This document shows positions 8,257-15,688 of a DNA stretch of 64,000 nt, in pieces; the first letter of the stretch is position 1; each line of letters starts with the position of its first letter. Source of the DNA: RBG-16-66-20 sp964564865. Lineage in GTDB: Bacteria > Pseudomonadota > Gammaproteobacteria > Burkholderiales > SG8-39. A model generated the notes under the pieces. The model ran no database searches. It was not told where the DNA came from and saw only the letters and a program-made list of their open reading frames with translations. Made by a program: the position numbers and the translations under genes. The stretch lies in assembly GCA_964564865.1 (NCBI GenBank), contig CAZMDA010000004.1, positions 29,634 through 93,633 on the forward strand, read 5' to 3'.

Positions 8257-8930
8257 TCCTGCTGGCGTGGCGCGTGCATCCGCGCCATCCGCTGGTGGTC
8301 GCCGCGAATCGCGACGAGTTTCATGCCCGCAGCGCAGACCGTGCGGGATTCTGGCGCGAGGCGCCGGACATCCTCGCGGGGCGGGACCTCGAGGCCGGCG
8401 GCACCTGGATGGGGGTATCGCGCGACCGGCGGTTCGCCGCAGTGACCAACTACCGTGGCGGGCGCGACGCCAATGCCGTCGAGTCCCGGGGTGCGCTGGT
8501 GACGCGCTTCCTGGCCGGCAGCGCCTCGCCGGCGGATTATGTCGCGTCCCTGGCCGGAAAGCTGGGCGACTACAGCGGATTCAACCTGCTTTTGTGCGAC
8601 GGCAACGAACTCTGGTGGCTGTCCAACCGGGACGGCGGCTCGCGCCGGCTGGAGCCGGGGCTCTACGGCCTGGGCAATTTTCTGCTGGACACGCCGGAGG
8701 TGGACGAGCCCAAGGCGCGCTTCTCGCGGGCCCTGGAGCCCGCGGTCGCGATCGAGCCGCTGTTCGCCGTGCTTGCCGGGTCGCAGATCGTCGCGCCGCA
8801 GCACGGGACGCGGTGCTCGACGGTCCTGGTCTCTAGCGAGGACGGCACGATGGCCTACGCGGAGCGCGCGTTCGACGCGGCAGGCGCCGCGGAAGAAACG
8901 GTCCGCTACGAGTTCAGGCCGCGGGCTTGA
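8247..8930 (+). CDS. NRDE (TANGO2-like) family protein
   Basis: A 227-aa protein starting MCLILLAWRVHPRHPLVVAANRDEF. The Cys-2 N-terminus and the NRDE motif are the family signature; GGTWMGVSRDRRFAAVTNYR and LSNRD are also conserved. The fold resembles Ntn hydrolases, and the human homologue TANGO2 is linked to lipid or haem handling, but bacterial function is not established. The ATG at 8247 lies 10 nt inside the end of the DUF4936 gene. Its 3' end overlaps the convergent GNAT gene by 17 nt. Confidence 0.85.
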   Translation: MCLILLAWRVHPRHPLVVAANRDEFHARSADRAGFWREAPDILAGRDLEAGGTWMGVSRDRRFAAVTNYRGGRDANAVESRGALVTRFLAGSASPADYVASLAGKLGDYSGFNLLLCDGNELWWLSNRDGGSRRLEPGLYGLGNFLLDTPEVDEPKARFSRALEPAVAIEPLFAVLAGSQIVAPQHGTRCSTVLVSSEDGTMAYAERAFDAAGAAEETVRYEFRPRA

Positions 8931-9354
8931 CCGGCCCCAGCACGCGGCGCATGGCCTGGTGCAGGATGCCGGCTTCCTGATACACCTTGCCTTCGGCGAC
9001 GAACCCATGGCTGCGGTAGAACTCCGCCGCCTGCAATTGCGCCGACAGCACCACCTCGGCATGGCCTCGGCGCGCGGCCTCGGCCACCAGCGCCTCCAGG
9101 ATCTCGGCCCCCACGCCCTGCCGGCGCCATTCCTTCACCACCGCCATGCGCCCGATGTGGCCGTCCGGGAGCAGGCGGCCGGTGCCGATGGCCTTGCCAT
9201 CGGGGTCGAAGGCGATCGCATGCAGGCACTTCGCGTCGAGCTCGTCGAGCTCGATCCCCGGCGGCACGTTCTGCTCGCCCACGAAGATGGCGAAGCGGAT
9301 CGGGCCGGCGATCGGCTGCGCCTTGTCCCATTCCATCAGTTCGATCCGGAACAT
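8914..9354 (-). CDS. GNAT family N-acetyltransferase
   Basis: A 146-aa ElaA-like acetyltransferase starting at MFRIELMEWDK. The acetyl-CoA loop is RQGVGAEIL near residue 83, preceded by GRMAVVKEW, and FYRSHGF lies near the end. IRFAIFVGEQNVPPGIELDELD is typical of a group of small betaproteobacterial GNATs. Substrate unknown. A longer in-frame start upstream is less likely because it would run into the promoter and start of the divergent aldolase gene. Confidence 0.85.
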   Translation of the reverse strand: MFRIELMEWDKAQPIAGPIRFAIFVGEQNVPPGIELDELDAKCLHAIAFDPDGKAIGTGRLLPDGHIGRMAVVKEWRRQGVGAEILEALVAEAARRGHAEVVLSAQLQAAEFYRSHGFVAEGKVYQEAGILHQAMRRVLGPVKPAA

Positions 9355-9364
9355 GAACCGAAAG

Positions 9365-9370
9365 TATAAT
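9365..9370 (+). promoter_or_regulatory. -10 box TATAAT of the aldolase/dehydrogenase-mtnA operon
   Basis: A perfect TATAAT lies 8 nt before the ATG at 9379. With the usual 6-7 nt to the transcription start, the mRNA would begin at or just before the start codon, making it leaderless. The -35 region is poor. Confidence 0.5.
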
Positions 9371-9378
9371 CCGCGCCC

Positions 9379-11349
9379 ATGAAAAGCCTGTGGCAGGACG
9401 CCGAGGCGGCGCAATTCGAAGGGCCGCTCGGCCTGCGGGTGTACACCTCGCGCCTGCTGGGCCGGGACAAGTCACTGGTGCTCCACGGCGGCGGCAATAC
9501 CTCGGTCAAGATCCGGGAGAAGAACCTCTTCGGCGAGGACGAGGACGTCCTGTACGTCAAGGGCAGCGGCTGGGACCTGGAGACCATCGAGCCGGCCGGG
9601 TTCGCGCCGGTGCAGCTGGACTACCTGCGGCGCCTGGCGACCCTGCCCGCCCTGTCCGACCCGCAGATGGTCAACGAACTGGCCACCCACACGCTGCGAG
9701 CCGGCGCCCCCGCGCCGTCGGTGGAAACCATCCTGCACGCGAGCCTGCCGCACAAGTACGTGGACCATACGCACGCCGACGCCGTGTTGTCGGTGTCGAA
9801 CGCGCCGGACGGCGACAAGCGCATCCGCGACATCTACGGCGACAAGGTCGTGGTCATCCCGTACATCATGGCCGGCTTCGACCTGGCGGCCTACTGCGCG
9901 CGGGAGTTCCCGAAGCAAAGGACGCGGAACACGGTCGGCATGGTCCTGTTGTCGCACGGCGTGTTCTCCTTTGCCGAGGACGCCCGTGAATCCTACGAGC
10001 TGATGATCGAGCTGGTGTCCATGGCCGAGCGCTACCTCACGGCGCAGAAGGCCTGGAACGTGGCGCTGCCGCCCGCGGTGCCGTCGCCGTTCCGGCGCGA
10101 GGAGGCGGCGAAGCTGCGCAGCGACGCGTCGAAGGCCGCCGGGTTCCCCCTGCTGTGCCGGTGCAACGACGCGCCGAACTTCCTGGGCTTCGCGCGCCAT
10201 CCGGAGGTCGCGCGCATTTCCCAGAGCGGCCCCGCGACCCCGGACCACGTCATCCGCACCAAGCCCGTTCCGATGCTCGGGCGGGACGTCGGGGCCTTCG
10301 GCGCCGCCTACCGCGAGTACTTCGAGCGCAACGCGAAGACGGCCAGGGAAAGGAAGACCATGCTCGACCCGGCTCCGCGCATGGCGCTTGACCCGGAACT
10401 GGGGCTGGCCGCGTTCGGCCGCACGGCAAAGGATGTCGGCATCGTCGAGGACCTCTACGAGCACACCATCGAGGTGATCCTGCGCGCGGAAGCGCTGGGC
10501 GGCTGGAAGGCGCTCGAGGACCGCCACACCTTCGACATCGAGTACTGGGACCTGGAGCAGGCGAAGCTGAAGAAGGCCGGCGCCCCGCCCGCCTTCGCGG
10601 GCGAGGTGGCGATCGTCACTGGCGCCGCCTCCGGGATCGGCAAGGCCTGCGCCGAGGCGCTGCTGCGCCGGGGCGCGGCGGTGGTCGGCCTGGACCGCAA
10701 CCCGGCGATCACGGGCCTCTGGAAGCGGCCGGATTTCCTCGGCCTCGCCTGCGATCTCACCGACGCGAAGGCGGTGCATGCGGCGCTGGATGCGGCAGTC
10801 AAGCGCTTCGGCGGCGCCGACATGCTGGTGCTGAACGCCGGCATCTTCCCGGCCTCGCAGCCGGTGCAGGGTATCGAGCCGGACATGTGGAAGCGCGCCA
10901 TGACGGTCAACGTCGAGGCGAACCTGGTCGTGATGCAGGCCTGCCATGCGCTGCTCAAGCTGGCGCCGCGCGGGGGGCGCATCGTGGTCATCGGCTCCAA
11001 GAACGTGCCGGCGCCCGGGCCGGGTGCGGGCGCCTATTCCGCATCGAAGGCGGCGATGAACCAGCTGGCGCGCGTCGCCGCGCTCGAGTGGGGCAAGGAC
11101 GGGATCCGGATCAACACCATCCACCCCAACCAGGTGTTCGATACCGGCCTGTGGACCGAGGAAGTGCTCGCGTCTCGCGCCAAGGCCTACGGCATGACGG
11201 TCGAGCAGTACCGGAAGAACAACCTGCTGAAGACCGAGGTGACTTCGCGCGATGTCGCGGAGCTCGCCGCCGAGATGTGCGGCCCGCTGTTCTCGAAGAC
11301 CACCGCGTCGCAGGTGCCGGTGGACGGCGGCAACGAGCGCGTGGTCTAG
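9379..11349 (+). CDS. Bifunctional class II aldolase / short-chain dehydrogenase
   Basis: A 656-aa fusion. Residues about 1-400 are a class II aldolase/adducin domain with LVLHGGGNTSVK, the metal-binding HTHAD and LLSHGVFSF. Residues about 410-656 are a Rossmann short-chain dehydrogenase with TGAASGIGKA, LNAGIF and the catalytic YSASK. Family members are usually annotated as rhamnulose-phosphate aldolase/alcohol dehydrogenase fusions. The stop codon is directly followed by the mtnA start, which suggests that the substrate is 5-methylthioribulose-1-phosphate: the aldolase half would give DHAP and methylthioacetaldehyde, and the dehydrogenase half would process the aldehyde. The domains are clear; the substrate is inference. 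Confidence 0.85.
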   Translation: MKSLWQDAEAAQFEGPLGLRVYTSRLLGRDKSLVLHGGGNTSVKIREKNLFGEDEDVLYVKGSGWDLETIEPAGFAPVQLDYLRRLATLPALSDPQMVNELATHTLRAGAPAPSVETILHASLPHKYVDHTHADAVLSVSNAPDGDKRIRDIYGDKVVVIPYIMAGFDLAAYCAREFPKQRTRNTVGMVLLSHGVFSFAEDARESYELMIELVSMAERYLTAQKAWNVALPPAVPSPFRREEAAKLRSDASKAAGFPLLCRCNDAPNFLGFARHPEVARISQSGPATPDHVIRTKPVPMLGRDVGAFGAAYREYFERNAKTARERKTMLDPAPRMALDPELGLAAFGRTAKDVGIVEDLYEHTIEVILRAEALGGWKALEDRHTFDIEYWDLEQAKLKKAGAPPAFAGEVAIVTGAASGIGKACAEALLRRGAAVVGLDRNPAITGLWKRPDFLGLACDLTDAKAVHAALDAAVKRFGGADMLVLNAGIFPASQPVQGIEPDMWKRAMTVNVEANLVVMQACHALLKLAPRGGRIVVIGSKNVPAPGPGAGAYSASKAAMNQLARVAALEWGKDGIRINTIHPNQVFDTGLWTEEVLASRAKAYGMTVEQYRKNNLLKTEVTSRDVAELAAEMCGPLFSKTTASQVPVDGGNERVV

Positions 11350-12309
11350 GTGGCGGTCGAGCCGATCCGCTGGCGGGGCGACCGGCTGGACCTGCTCGAC
11401 CAGCGCCTGCTGCCGGGCGAAACGACCTACCTTTCCTGCCGCAGCGCTGCCGAGGTTGCCAACGCCATCCGCGACATGGTGGTGCGCGGGGCGCCGGCGA
11501 TCGGTTGCGCCGCCGCGTTTGGCGTCGTCCTGGGCGGCGGCACCGCCGAGGCGTATGCCCTGCTCGCCGCCAGCCGGCCCACGGCGGTCAACCTGTTCTG
11601 GGCGTTGGAACGCATGCGGCGCGCCGGCGGCGCCGAATCAGAGGCGCGCGCGATCTACGACGAGGACATCGCCGCCAACCGGGCCATGGGCGCGCATGGC
11701 GCCTCGCTGATCCCGCAGGGAGCGCGGATCCTGACCTACTGCAATACCGGTGCGCTGGCGACCGCCGGGCATGGCACCGCGCTGGGCGTGGTGCGCTCGG
11801 CGAGGGACAAGGGCGTCTCGGTGATCGCGTGCGAGACGCGGCCCTACCTGCAGGGCGCGCGGCTCACCGCCTGGGAATGCGTGCAGGAAGGCATCCCCTG
11901 CACCCTGATCACCGACAACATGGCCGGCCACCTGATGAGCCGGGGCGAAGTGGACCTGGTGATCGTCGGCGCGGACCGGATCGCCGCCAATGGCGATGCG
12001 GCCAACAAGATCGGCACCTACCCGCTCTCGGTCCTCGCGCGGCGCCACGCCCTGCCCTTCTACGTTGCCGCGCCGCTCTCGACCTTCGACTTCTCGATCG
12101 CCGACGGCACGGCCATCGAGATCGAGGAGCGGCCGGCGGCCGAGGTCACGGGTTATCGGGGCGTGCGCTGGGCGCCGGAAGGCGTGCGCGTGCGCAATCC
12201 GGCGTTCGACGTCACGCCGGCGGAGCTGATTACCGCGCTGATTTGCGAAAAAGGCGTCATCGCCGGGCCGAACCGCGAGCGGCTGGCCCGGCTGGCGCTG
12301 CCGGGCTAG
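11350..12309 (+). CDS. mtnA: S-methyl-5-thioribose-1-phosphate isomerase
   Basis: A 319-aa isomerase of the eIF2B-like family that turns methylthioribose-1-phosphate into methylthioribulose-1-phosphate in methionine and methylthioadenosine salvage. Motifs are IRDMVVRGAPAIG near residue 38, the catalytic-cysteine block LTYCNTGALATAGHGTALG and the catalytic-aspartate block IVGADRIAANGDAANKIGTY. It starts with GTG immediately after the stop of the aldolase fusion. No mtnB, mtnC or mtnD is nearby, in keeping with an aldolase route. The last bases overlap the convergent lipoprotein gene. Confidence 0.94.
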   Translation: MAVEPIRWRGDRLDLLDQRLLPGETTYLSCRSAAEVANAIRDMVVRGAPAIGCAAAFGVVLGGGTAEAYALLAASRPTAVNLFWALERMRRAGGAESEARAIYDEDIAANRAMGAHGASLIPQGARILTYCNTGALATAGHGTALGVVRSARDKGVSVIACETRPYLQGARLTAWECVQEGIPCTLITDNMAGHLMSRGEVDLVIVGADRIAANGDAANKIGTYPLSVLARRHALPFYVAAPLSTFDFSIADGTAIEIEERPAAEVTGYRGVRWAPEGVRVRNPAFDVTPAELITALICEKGVIAGPNRERLARLALPG

Positions 12310-12773
12310 AGCCGCCCGGCCAGCCGGACGAAGTCCAGGGCCGCGACCGGCGCCATCGGCTCGGCGTCCGCGCCCTGCCTCGAGGGCTGCGTCGCGAACA
12401 CCACCGAGACGCCCTCGTTGCGGTTCGTCGCGCGGCTGCGCAGGTCTTTCCAGCGCCCGCCGATGACGTTGCCCTGCAGGTCGCGGATCACAGACCCGCT
12501 GCGGGTCTGTTCCTCGTAGCCCACGATCTTGCCGTCCAGGTTGCGCCAGGGCGTGAAGAGCGCGATCCGCGTCAGTTCCTCGCCGGTGCCGCGGTACTGG
12601 AGGATCTCCTTCTGCCCCACCACGTGGCCTTCCGGATTGTGGATCGGCGCGCGCTCCATGGCGCGGTAGTCGGACAGCAGCGAGCATCCGCCGGCGGCGA
12701 AGCCGAGTGCGACGACCAGAGCTGCCTTGCCGACCGCCTTCAGTGCCTTGTTCCTGCTTTGCATCGTTTTCAT
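12306..12773 (-). CDS. Putative lipoprotein
   Basis: A 155-aa protein starting MKTMQSRNKALKAVGK, with a hydrophobic segment ending in AAGGC, a lipobox-like site with the acceptor cysteine near residue 30. The ATG has a strong AGGAGG ribosome site 5 nt upstream (CAGGAGGTTGTCATG), which decides this start over the longer in-frame one. The rest (HVVGQKEILQYRGTGEELTRI, TPWRNLDGKIVGYEEQTRSGSVI) is hydrophilic with no domain I recognise. It is probably anchored in a membrane and facing the periplasm. Confidence 0.7.
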   Translation of the reverse strand: MKTMQSRNKALKAVGKAALVVALGFAAGGCSLLSDYRAMERAPIHNPEGHVVGQKEILQYRGTGEELTRIALFTPWRNLDGKIVGYEEQTRSGSVIRDLQGNVIGGRWKDLRSRATNRNEGVSVVFATQPSRQGADAEPMAPVAALDFVRLAGRL

Positions 12774-12969
12774 GACAACCTCCTGTGGTTCGGACGGCTT
12801 GTTCTTGTATCCACCGCAGCCGTCTCGTTCCTTCCTGCGGGTCAAACCTTACACCTGATTCGCATCCTCCGCTAATTGTCCAGCCGGGGGTATGACGGAA
12901 GTCACACTAAGCCCTTGATTCGGGTGCATTTCGTGAGGAAATACCGGAGCTTGGCGTCGCTTCCTGGCG

Positions 12970-13431
12970 TCATTCGTGAACTATGACCGGCGTGTACGGG
13001 GGTACCCGGTCGAACAGCTCCAGGATGTCCTCCCCCCGCATCCGGATGCAGCCGATCGACCCCGGCCGGCCCATTTCCGCCGGCTCGGGGGAGCCATGGA
13101 TGTAGATGTAGCGCCGCATGGTGTCAACATCGCCCAGCCGGTTGAACCCCGGCTCGCAGCCCGACAGCCAGAGGATCCGGGTCAGGATCCAGTCGCGCCC
13201 GGGGTGCGCCGCATGCAAGGCCGGGGTCCAGACCTCCCCGGTCGGCCGGCGGCGCACGAACACCGCGTTGAGCGGCTGCCCCGCCCCGATCTTCGCGCGC
13301 ACGATGTGGCGGCCGCGCGGCGTGCAGAAGCTGCCGTTCTTCTCGCCCACGCCGTTGCGCGAACTCGAGATGCGGTAGCGGCGCCCGTCGAACAGCAGCT
13401 CCTGGCGCCCGATGTCGATCTCGATGGTCAT
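12970..13431 (-). CDS. L,D-transpeptidase (YkuD) family protein
   Basis: A 153-aa YkuD-domain protein. The signature runs IYIHGSPEPAEMGRPGSIGCIRM, with the HG histidine and the catalytic cysteine of SIGCIRM near residue 131. YkuD enzymes make 3-3 cross-links in peptidoglycan or attach lipoproteins to it. No signal peptide is visible before the domain, although the reaction is periplasmic. The start ATG overlaps the tadA stop (ATGA), so it is coupled to tadA. Confidence 0.85.
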   Translation of the reverse strand: MTIEIDIGRQELLFDGRRYRISSSRNGVGEKNGSFCTPRGRHIVRAKIGAGQPLNAVFVRRRPTGEVWTPALHAAHPGRDWILTRILWLSGCEPGFNRLGDVDTMRRYIYIHGSPEPAEMGRPGSIGCIRMRGEDILELFDRVPPYTPVIVHE

Positions 13432-13844
13432 CTTCGCGCCGCGAAGAAGGCGCTGAGGACCGCGCCGCATTCGGCGGCGAGCACGCCGCCCTCGGACTTC
13501 ACCTGGTTCTTGAGGACGAGCTTCTTCGGATCGGTGGCGCCGTAGACCACCCTCGCCACGCGCGCATGGAACATGGCACCGAGGCACATGTCGCAGGGTT
13601 CCAGCGTGACGTAGAGAGTGGCGCCGGTGAGGCGGTAGTTGCCCATGGACCGGGCGGCTGCGCGCAGGGCCTCAATCTCGGCATGCGCCGTCGGGTCGTG
13701 GCGCCCGATGGGGCGGTTCCAGCCCTCGCCGGCGACGCGGCCCTCGATCACGACCAGCGCGCCGACGGGCACCTCCCCCTCGTCCGCCGCCCGGCCCGCG
13801 AGCTCGAGCGCGCGGCGCATGTACGCTTCATCGTCCGCCTGCAT
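13428..13844 (-). CDS. tadA: tRNA-specific adenosine deaminase TadA
   Basis: A 138-aa zinc deaminase that converts A34 to inosine in tRNA-Arg(ACG). The zinc and proton-relay motifs are HAEIEAL near residue 57 and PCDMCLGAMFHARV near residue 87. N-terminal DEAYMRRALELAGRAADEGEVPVGAL is typical. It is essential in most bacteria. It lies 57 bp downstream of the methyltransferase gene and is coupled to the YkuD gene. In several betaproteobacteria tadA follows guaA, which fits the guaA-like remnant further upstream. Confidence 0.94.
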   Translation of the reverse strand: MQADDEAYMRRALELAGRAADEGEVPVGALVVIEGRVAGEGWNRPIGRHDPTAHAEIEALRAAARSMGNYRLTGATLYVTLEPCDMCLGAMFHARVARVVYGATDPKKLVLKNQVKSEGGVLAAECGAVLSAFFAARR

Positions 13845-13901
13845 GCGCTCGATTCTCGCACGTCGGGCTCCGGGCCCGGATGTAACCGATCGGTTACATC
13901 G

Positions 13902-14726
13902 TCAGTCCCGGGAGGCGCTCCAGCGCAGCGCGCGAATCTCCTGCCCCTCCGAATCGCCCGTCATCCGCCCGCCCTCGATCGTTCCCCGGAAATGCCGTGC
14001 CCCGCCATCGGCGTCGAACGACGTGAACTGGATCTCCGTACCCCGAAGCCGCGCGCCGACGACGTTCACCGGCTTGCCCGCCCGTTCGCCCCGGATGGTG
14101 AGGACCTGGTGAACCTGCTCGATGCGGATGCGCAGCCCGTTGCCGGGAACGTCCACCGACCAATTGCCCCGGACATCGGCCGGCACAACCCACAGGTATC
14201 CGGTGCGACCCTCGGTCCGGATGACCTCGTCCGGCTCCCAGTCGCCGAGCGTGAAATGATGCGATACCACCCGCGTGCCCGGCCGCAGCGCCAGCAGGCG
14301 CGGCTGCAGCTTCGCCATGACACCGGGGCTGATATAGAGCGCGACCACGGTAGCCTGCGCGAGGTCCGCTTCGAACAGGTCCTGCCGGAGGAACCGCGCG
14401 AGGTGCGAAACGCCCTGCGCCTTCGCCGCAGCCTCGGAGATCCGGATCAGGTTCTCCTCCAGCTCCACGCCGATGGCACGGGCGCCGAAATGCCGGGCGG
14501 CATGGATCGGGATGCGGCCGTCCCCGGAACCGAGGTCGATGACGAGGTCCCGGGGCGTCACGTCCGCCAGCTGCAGCAGGCGGCGGATCATGCGCTCGGG
14601 CGTGGGCACCCAGACCGAGTCCTTGCTGACCTGGCCGATCTGCGGCGCGCCCTGGGCCAGCGCCGGCGCGGCAGGCGCAAGCAACGCCAGCGCCGCGGCC
14701 AGCGCAAGTGTGCGGGCTACTCCCAC
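13902..14726 (-). CDS. Exported class I SAM-dependent methyltransferase
   Basis: A 274-aa protein with a clear signal peptide (TLALAAALALLAPAAPALAQ) followed by a Rossmann methyltransferase core: motif I DLVIDLGSGDGRIPI near residue 62 and the acidic GVELEENLIRI. After about residue 165 there is a beta-rich region (GYLWVVPADVRGNWSVDVPG, GKPVNVVGARLRGTEIQFTSF) unlike ordinary methyltransferases. A SAM enzyme outside the cytoplasm would be odd, since SAM is cytoplasmic. The GTG start lies inside the guaA-like attachment sequence, so insertion of the element has replaced everything upstream of this start. Confidence 0.75.
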   Translation of the reverse strand: MGVARTLALAAALALLAPAAPALAQGAPQIGQVSKDSVWVPTPERMIRRLLQLADVTPRDLVIDLGSGDGRIPIHAARHFGARAIGVELEENLIRISEAAAKAQGVSHLARFLRQDLFEADLAQATVVALYISPGVMAKLQPRLLALRPGTRVVSHHFTLGDWEPDEVIRTEGRTGYLWVVPADVRGNWSVDVPGNGLRIRIEQVHQVLTIRGERAGKPVNVVGARLRGTEIQFTSFDADGGARHFRGTIEGGRMTGDSEGQEIRALRWSASRD

Positions 14727-14743
14727 TCAATCATCACCGGCTT
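14717..14743 (-). other. Possible ICE attachment site: guaA 3'-end remnant
   Basis: Read on the minus strand these 27 bases encode KPVMIEWE and a stop. GMP synthetase GuaA normally ends KPP(A/G)TIEWE, and its 3' end is a known integration site for mobile elements. Upstream of the KP the sequence has no resemblance to guaA and a stop codon soon occurs in frame, as expected for an attachment-site remnant. The core chromosome lies on one side and the defence island on the other. The match is short and differs by one residue in length, so this is a hypothesis. Confidence 0.4.
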
Positions 14744-15074
14744 CGGTAAGCCGTTGTTTGGCCTGGGAGCACTCATCCATGAGCCGAACTTTTACCGACA
14801 GAATTACCGTCATTTTGACAGGCATCCCCCATCGCGGCTTTCATCATCTATCGAGATGTATCGAGAACAATCGGCGCTTCCACAATGGCCAGCTTTCGAG
14901 ATGTATCGAGATCTATCGCTTCTCTGCATGCGAATTTCCGAGTGCAAGAAGCTACTCTCTTGTTCGGGATGGGACCAAAAAAGACGCCAGCATCAAATGC
15001 CTTAACGTGCTGTCGCATCGAATGTTCGCGGCGATTTTTTTACCGTCACGACGCTTCCGCACGGTCCCGGCGAA
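14727..15074. other. Gene-free stretch at the island boundary
   Basis: I see no convincing gene here. The stretch holds the guaA-like remnant, a short open frame reading SVKVRLMDECSQAKQRL on the minus strand, and the pair of 16-bp direct repeats listed separately. A T-run at about 15033-15041 has no clear stem before it. Confidence 0.5.
14851..14911. repeat. Two 16-bp direct repeats TCGAGATGTATCGAGA
   Basis: TCGAGATGTATCGAGA occurs at 14851-14866 and again at 14896-14911, 45 bp apart. Each contains two TCGAGA half-units and is flanked by further ATCTATCG-type bases. They lie about 110-190 bp inside the proposed attachment site, a position suited to arm-type integrase or excisionase binding sites. 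Confidence 0.6.
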
Positions 15075-15395
15075 TCAGTGCGCATCGACAGTCTGCTCCG
15101 CTGTTTCCTTCCATGGCTTGATCTTCGCGAGTGCCCTCGCAAGGTTCGCTTTCGCAACCTCGGTATCGTAGTCCGCCTGCAAACGAAGCCACCAGCCGTC
15201 CGAGAGTCCGAAGAAGCGGCACAGCCGCAGATCGGTGTCCGCGGTAATCGCGCGCTTGCCGGCGAGGATCTCGCCGATGCGCTGTGCAGGCACGCCGATT
15301 TCCTTCGCCAGCCGGTAGTTGCTCATGCCGAGCGGCTTGAGGAATTCCTCGGCCAGCATTTCGCCGGGCGACACGGGTTTGAGTTTCCTGCTCAT
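15075..15395 (-). CDS. higA: HigA-type antitoxin (XRE family)
   Basis: A 106-aa HTH protein starting MSRKLKPVSPGEMLAEEFLKPLG, the usual HigA/VapI start. The helix-turn-helix is MSNYRLAKEIGVPAQRIGEILAGKRAIT, followed by LRLCRFFGLSDGWWLRLQADYD. It should neutralise the HigB toxin encoded just upstream and repress the operon promoter. The order is toxin first, then antitoxin 11 bp later, as usual for higBA. Confidence 0.9.
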   Translation of the reverse strand: MSRKLKPVSPGEMLAEEFLKPLGMSNYRLAKEIGVPAQRIGEILAGKRAITADTDLRLCRFFGLSDGWWLRLQADYDTEVAKANLARALAKIKPWKETAEQTVDAH

Positions 15396-15406
15396 GTCGA
15401 TCTCCG

Positions 15407-15688
15407 TCAGTGATAGTCCACGATCTCGACGTCTTCGGCATCGCTTCCTGTCCAGCGAAAGCAAATGCGGAACTGATCGTTCACGCGAATGCTCCACTGG
15501 CCTGCGCGATCGCCTTTCAGCTGCTCCAGCCGGTTCGCCGGTGGGGCGCGCAGGTCCTCGATACGCCGTGCCAGGTCGATCTGCTTCAACTTGCGCAGCG
15601 CCGGGCGCTCGATATTGGTGAAGCGCGCTACGCGACGCAGACCGAACAAAGCCTCCGTGTCGGCACACTTGAACGTCTTGATCGCCAC
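15407..15688 (-). CDS. higB: HigB/RelE-type toxin
   Basis: A 93-aa toxin: IKTFKCADTEALF, then LRKLKQIDLARRIEDLRAPPANRLEQLKGDRAGQWSIRVNDQFRICF and ending with a WTGSDAEDVEIVDYH strand. This is the HigB branch of the RelE superfamily, ribosome-dependent mRNA endonucleases. I chose the GTG at 15688 because it gives the standard N-terminus (VAIKTF); an upstream ATG would add 12 residues. Together with higA it probably stabilises the element. Confidence 0.88.
   Translation of the reverse strand: MAIKTFKCADTEALFGLRRVARFTNIERPALRKLKQIDLARRIEDLRAPPANRLEQLKGDRAGQWSIRVNDQFRICFRWTGSDAEDVEIVDYH

Noticed and set aside
12846..12969. Possible regulatory RNA or terminator between the lipoprotein and YkuD genes
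   Set aside because: No stem with a T-run and no recognisable RNA motif; the stretch is short and most likely holds the lipoprotein promoter.
14851..14911. CRISPR repeats
   Set aside because: Only two copies, 16 bp long, without further units and without cas genes.
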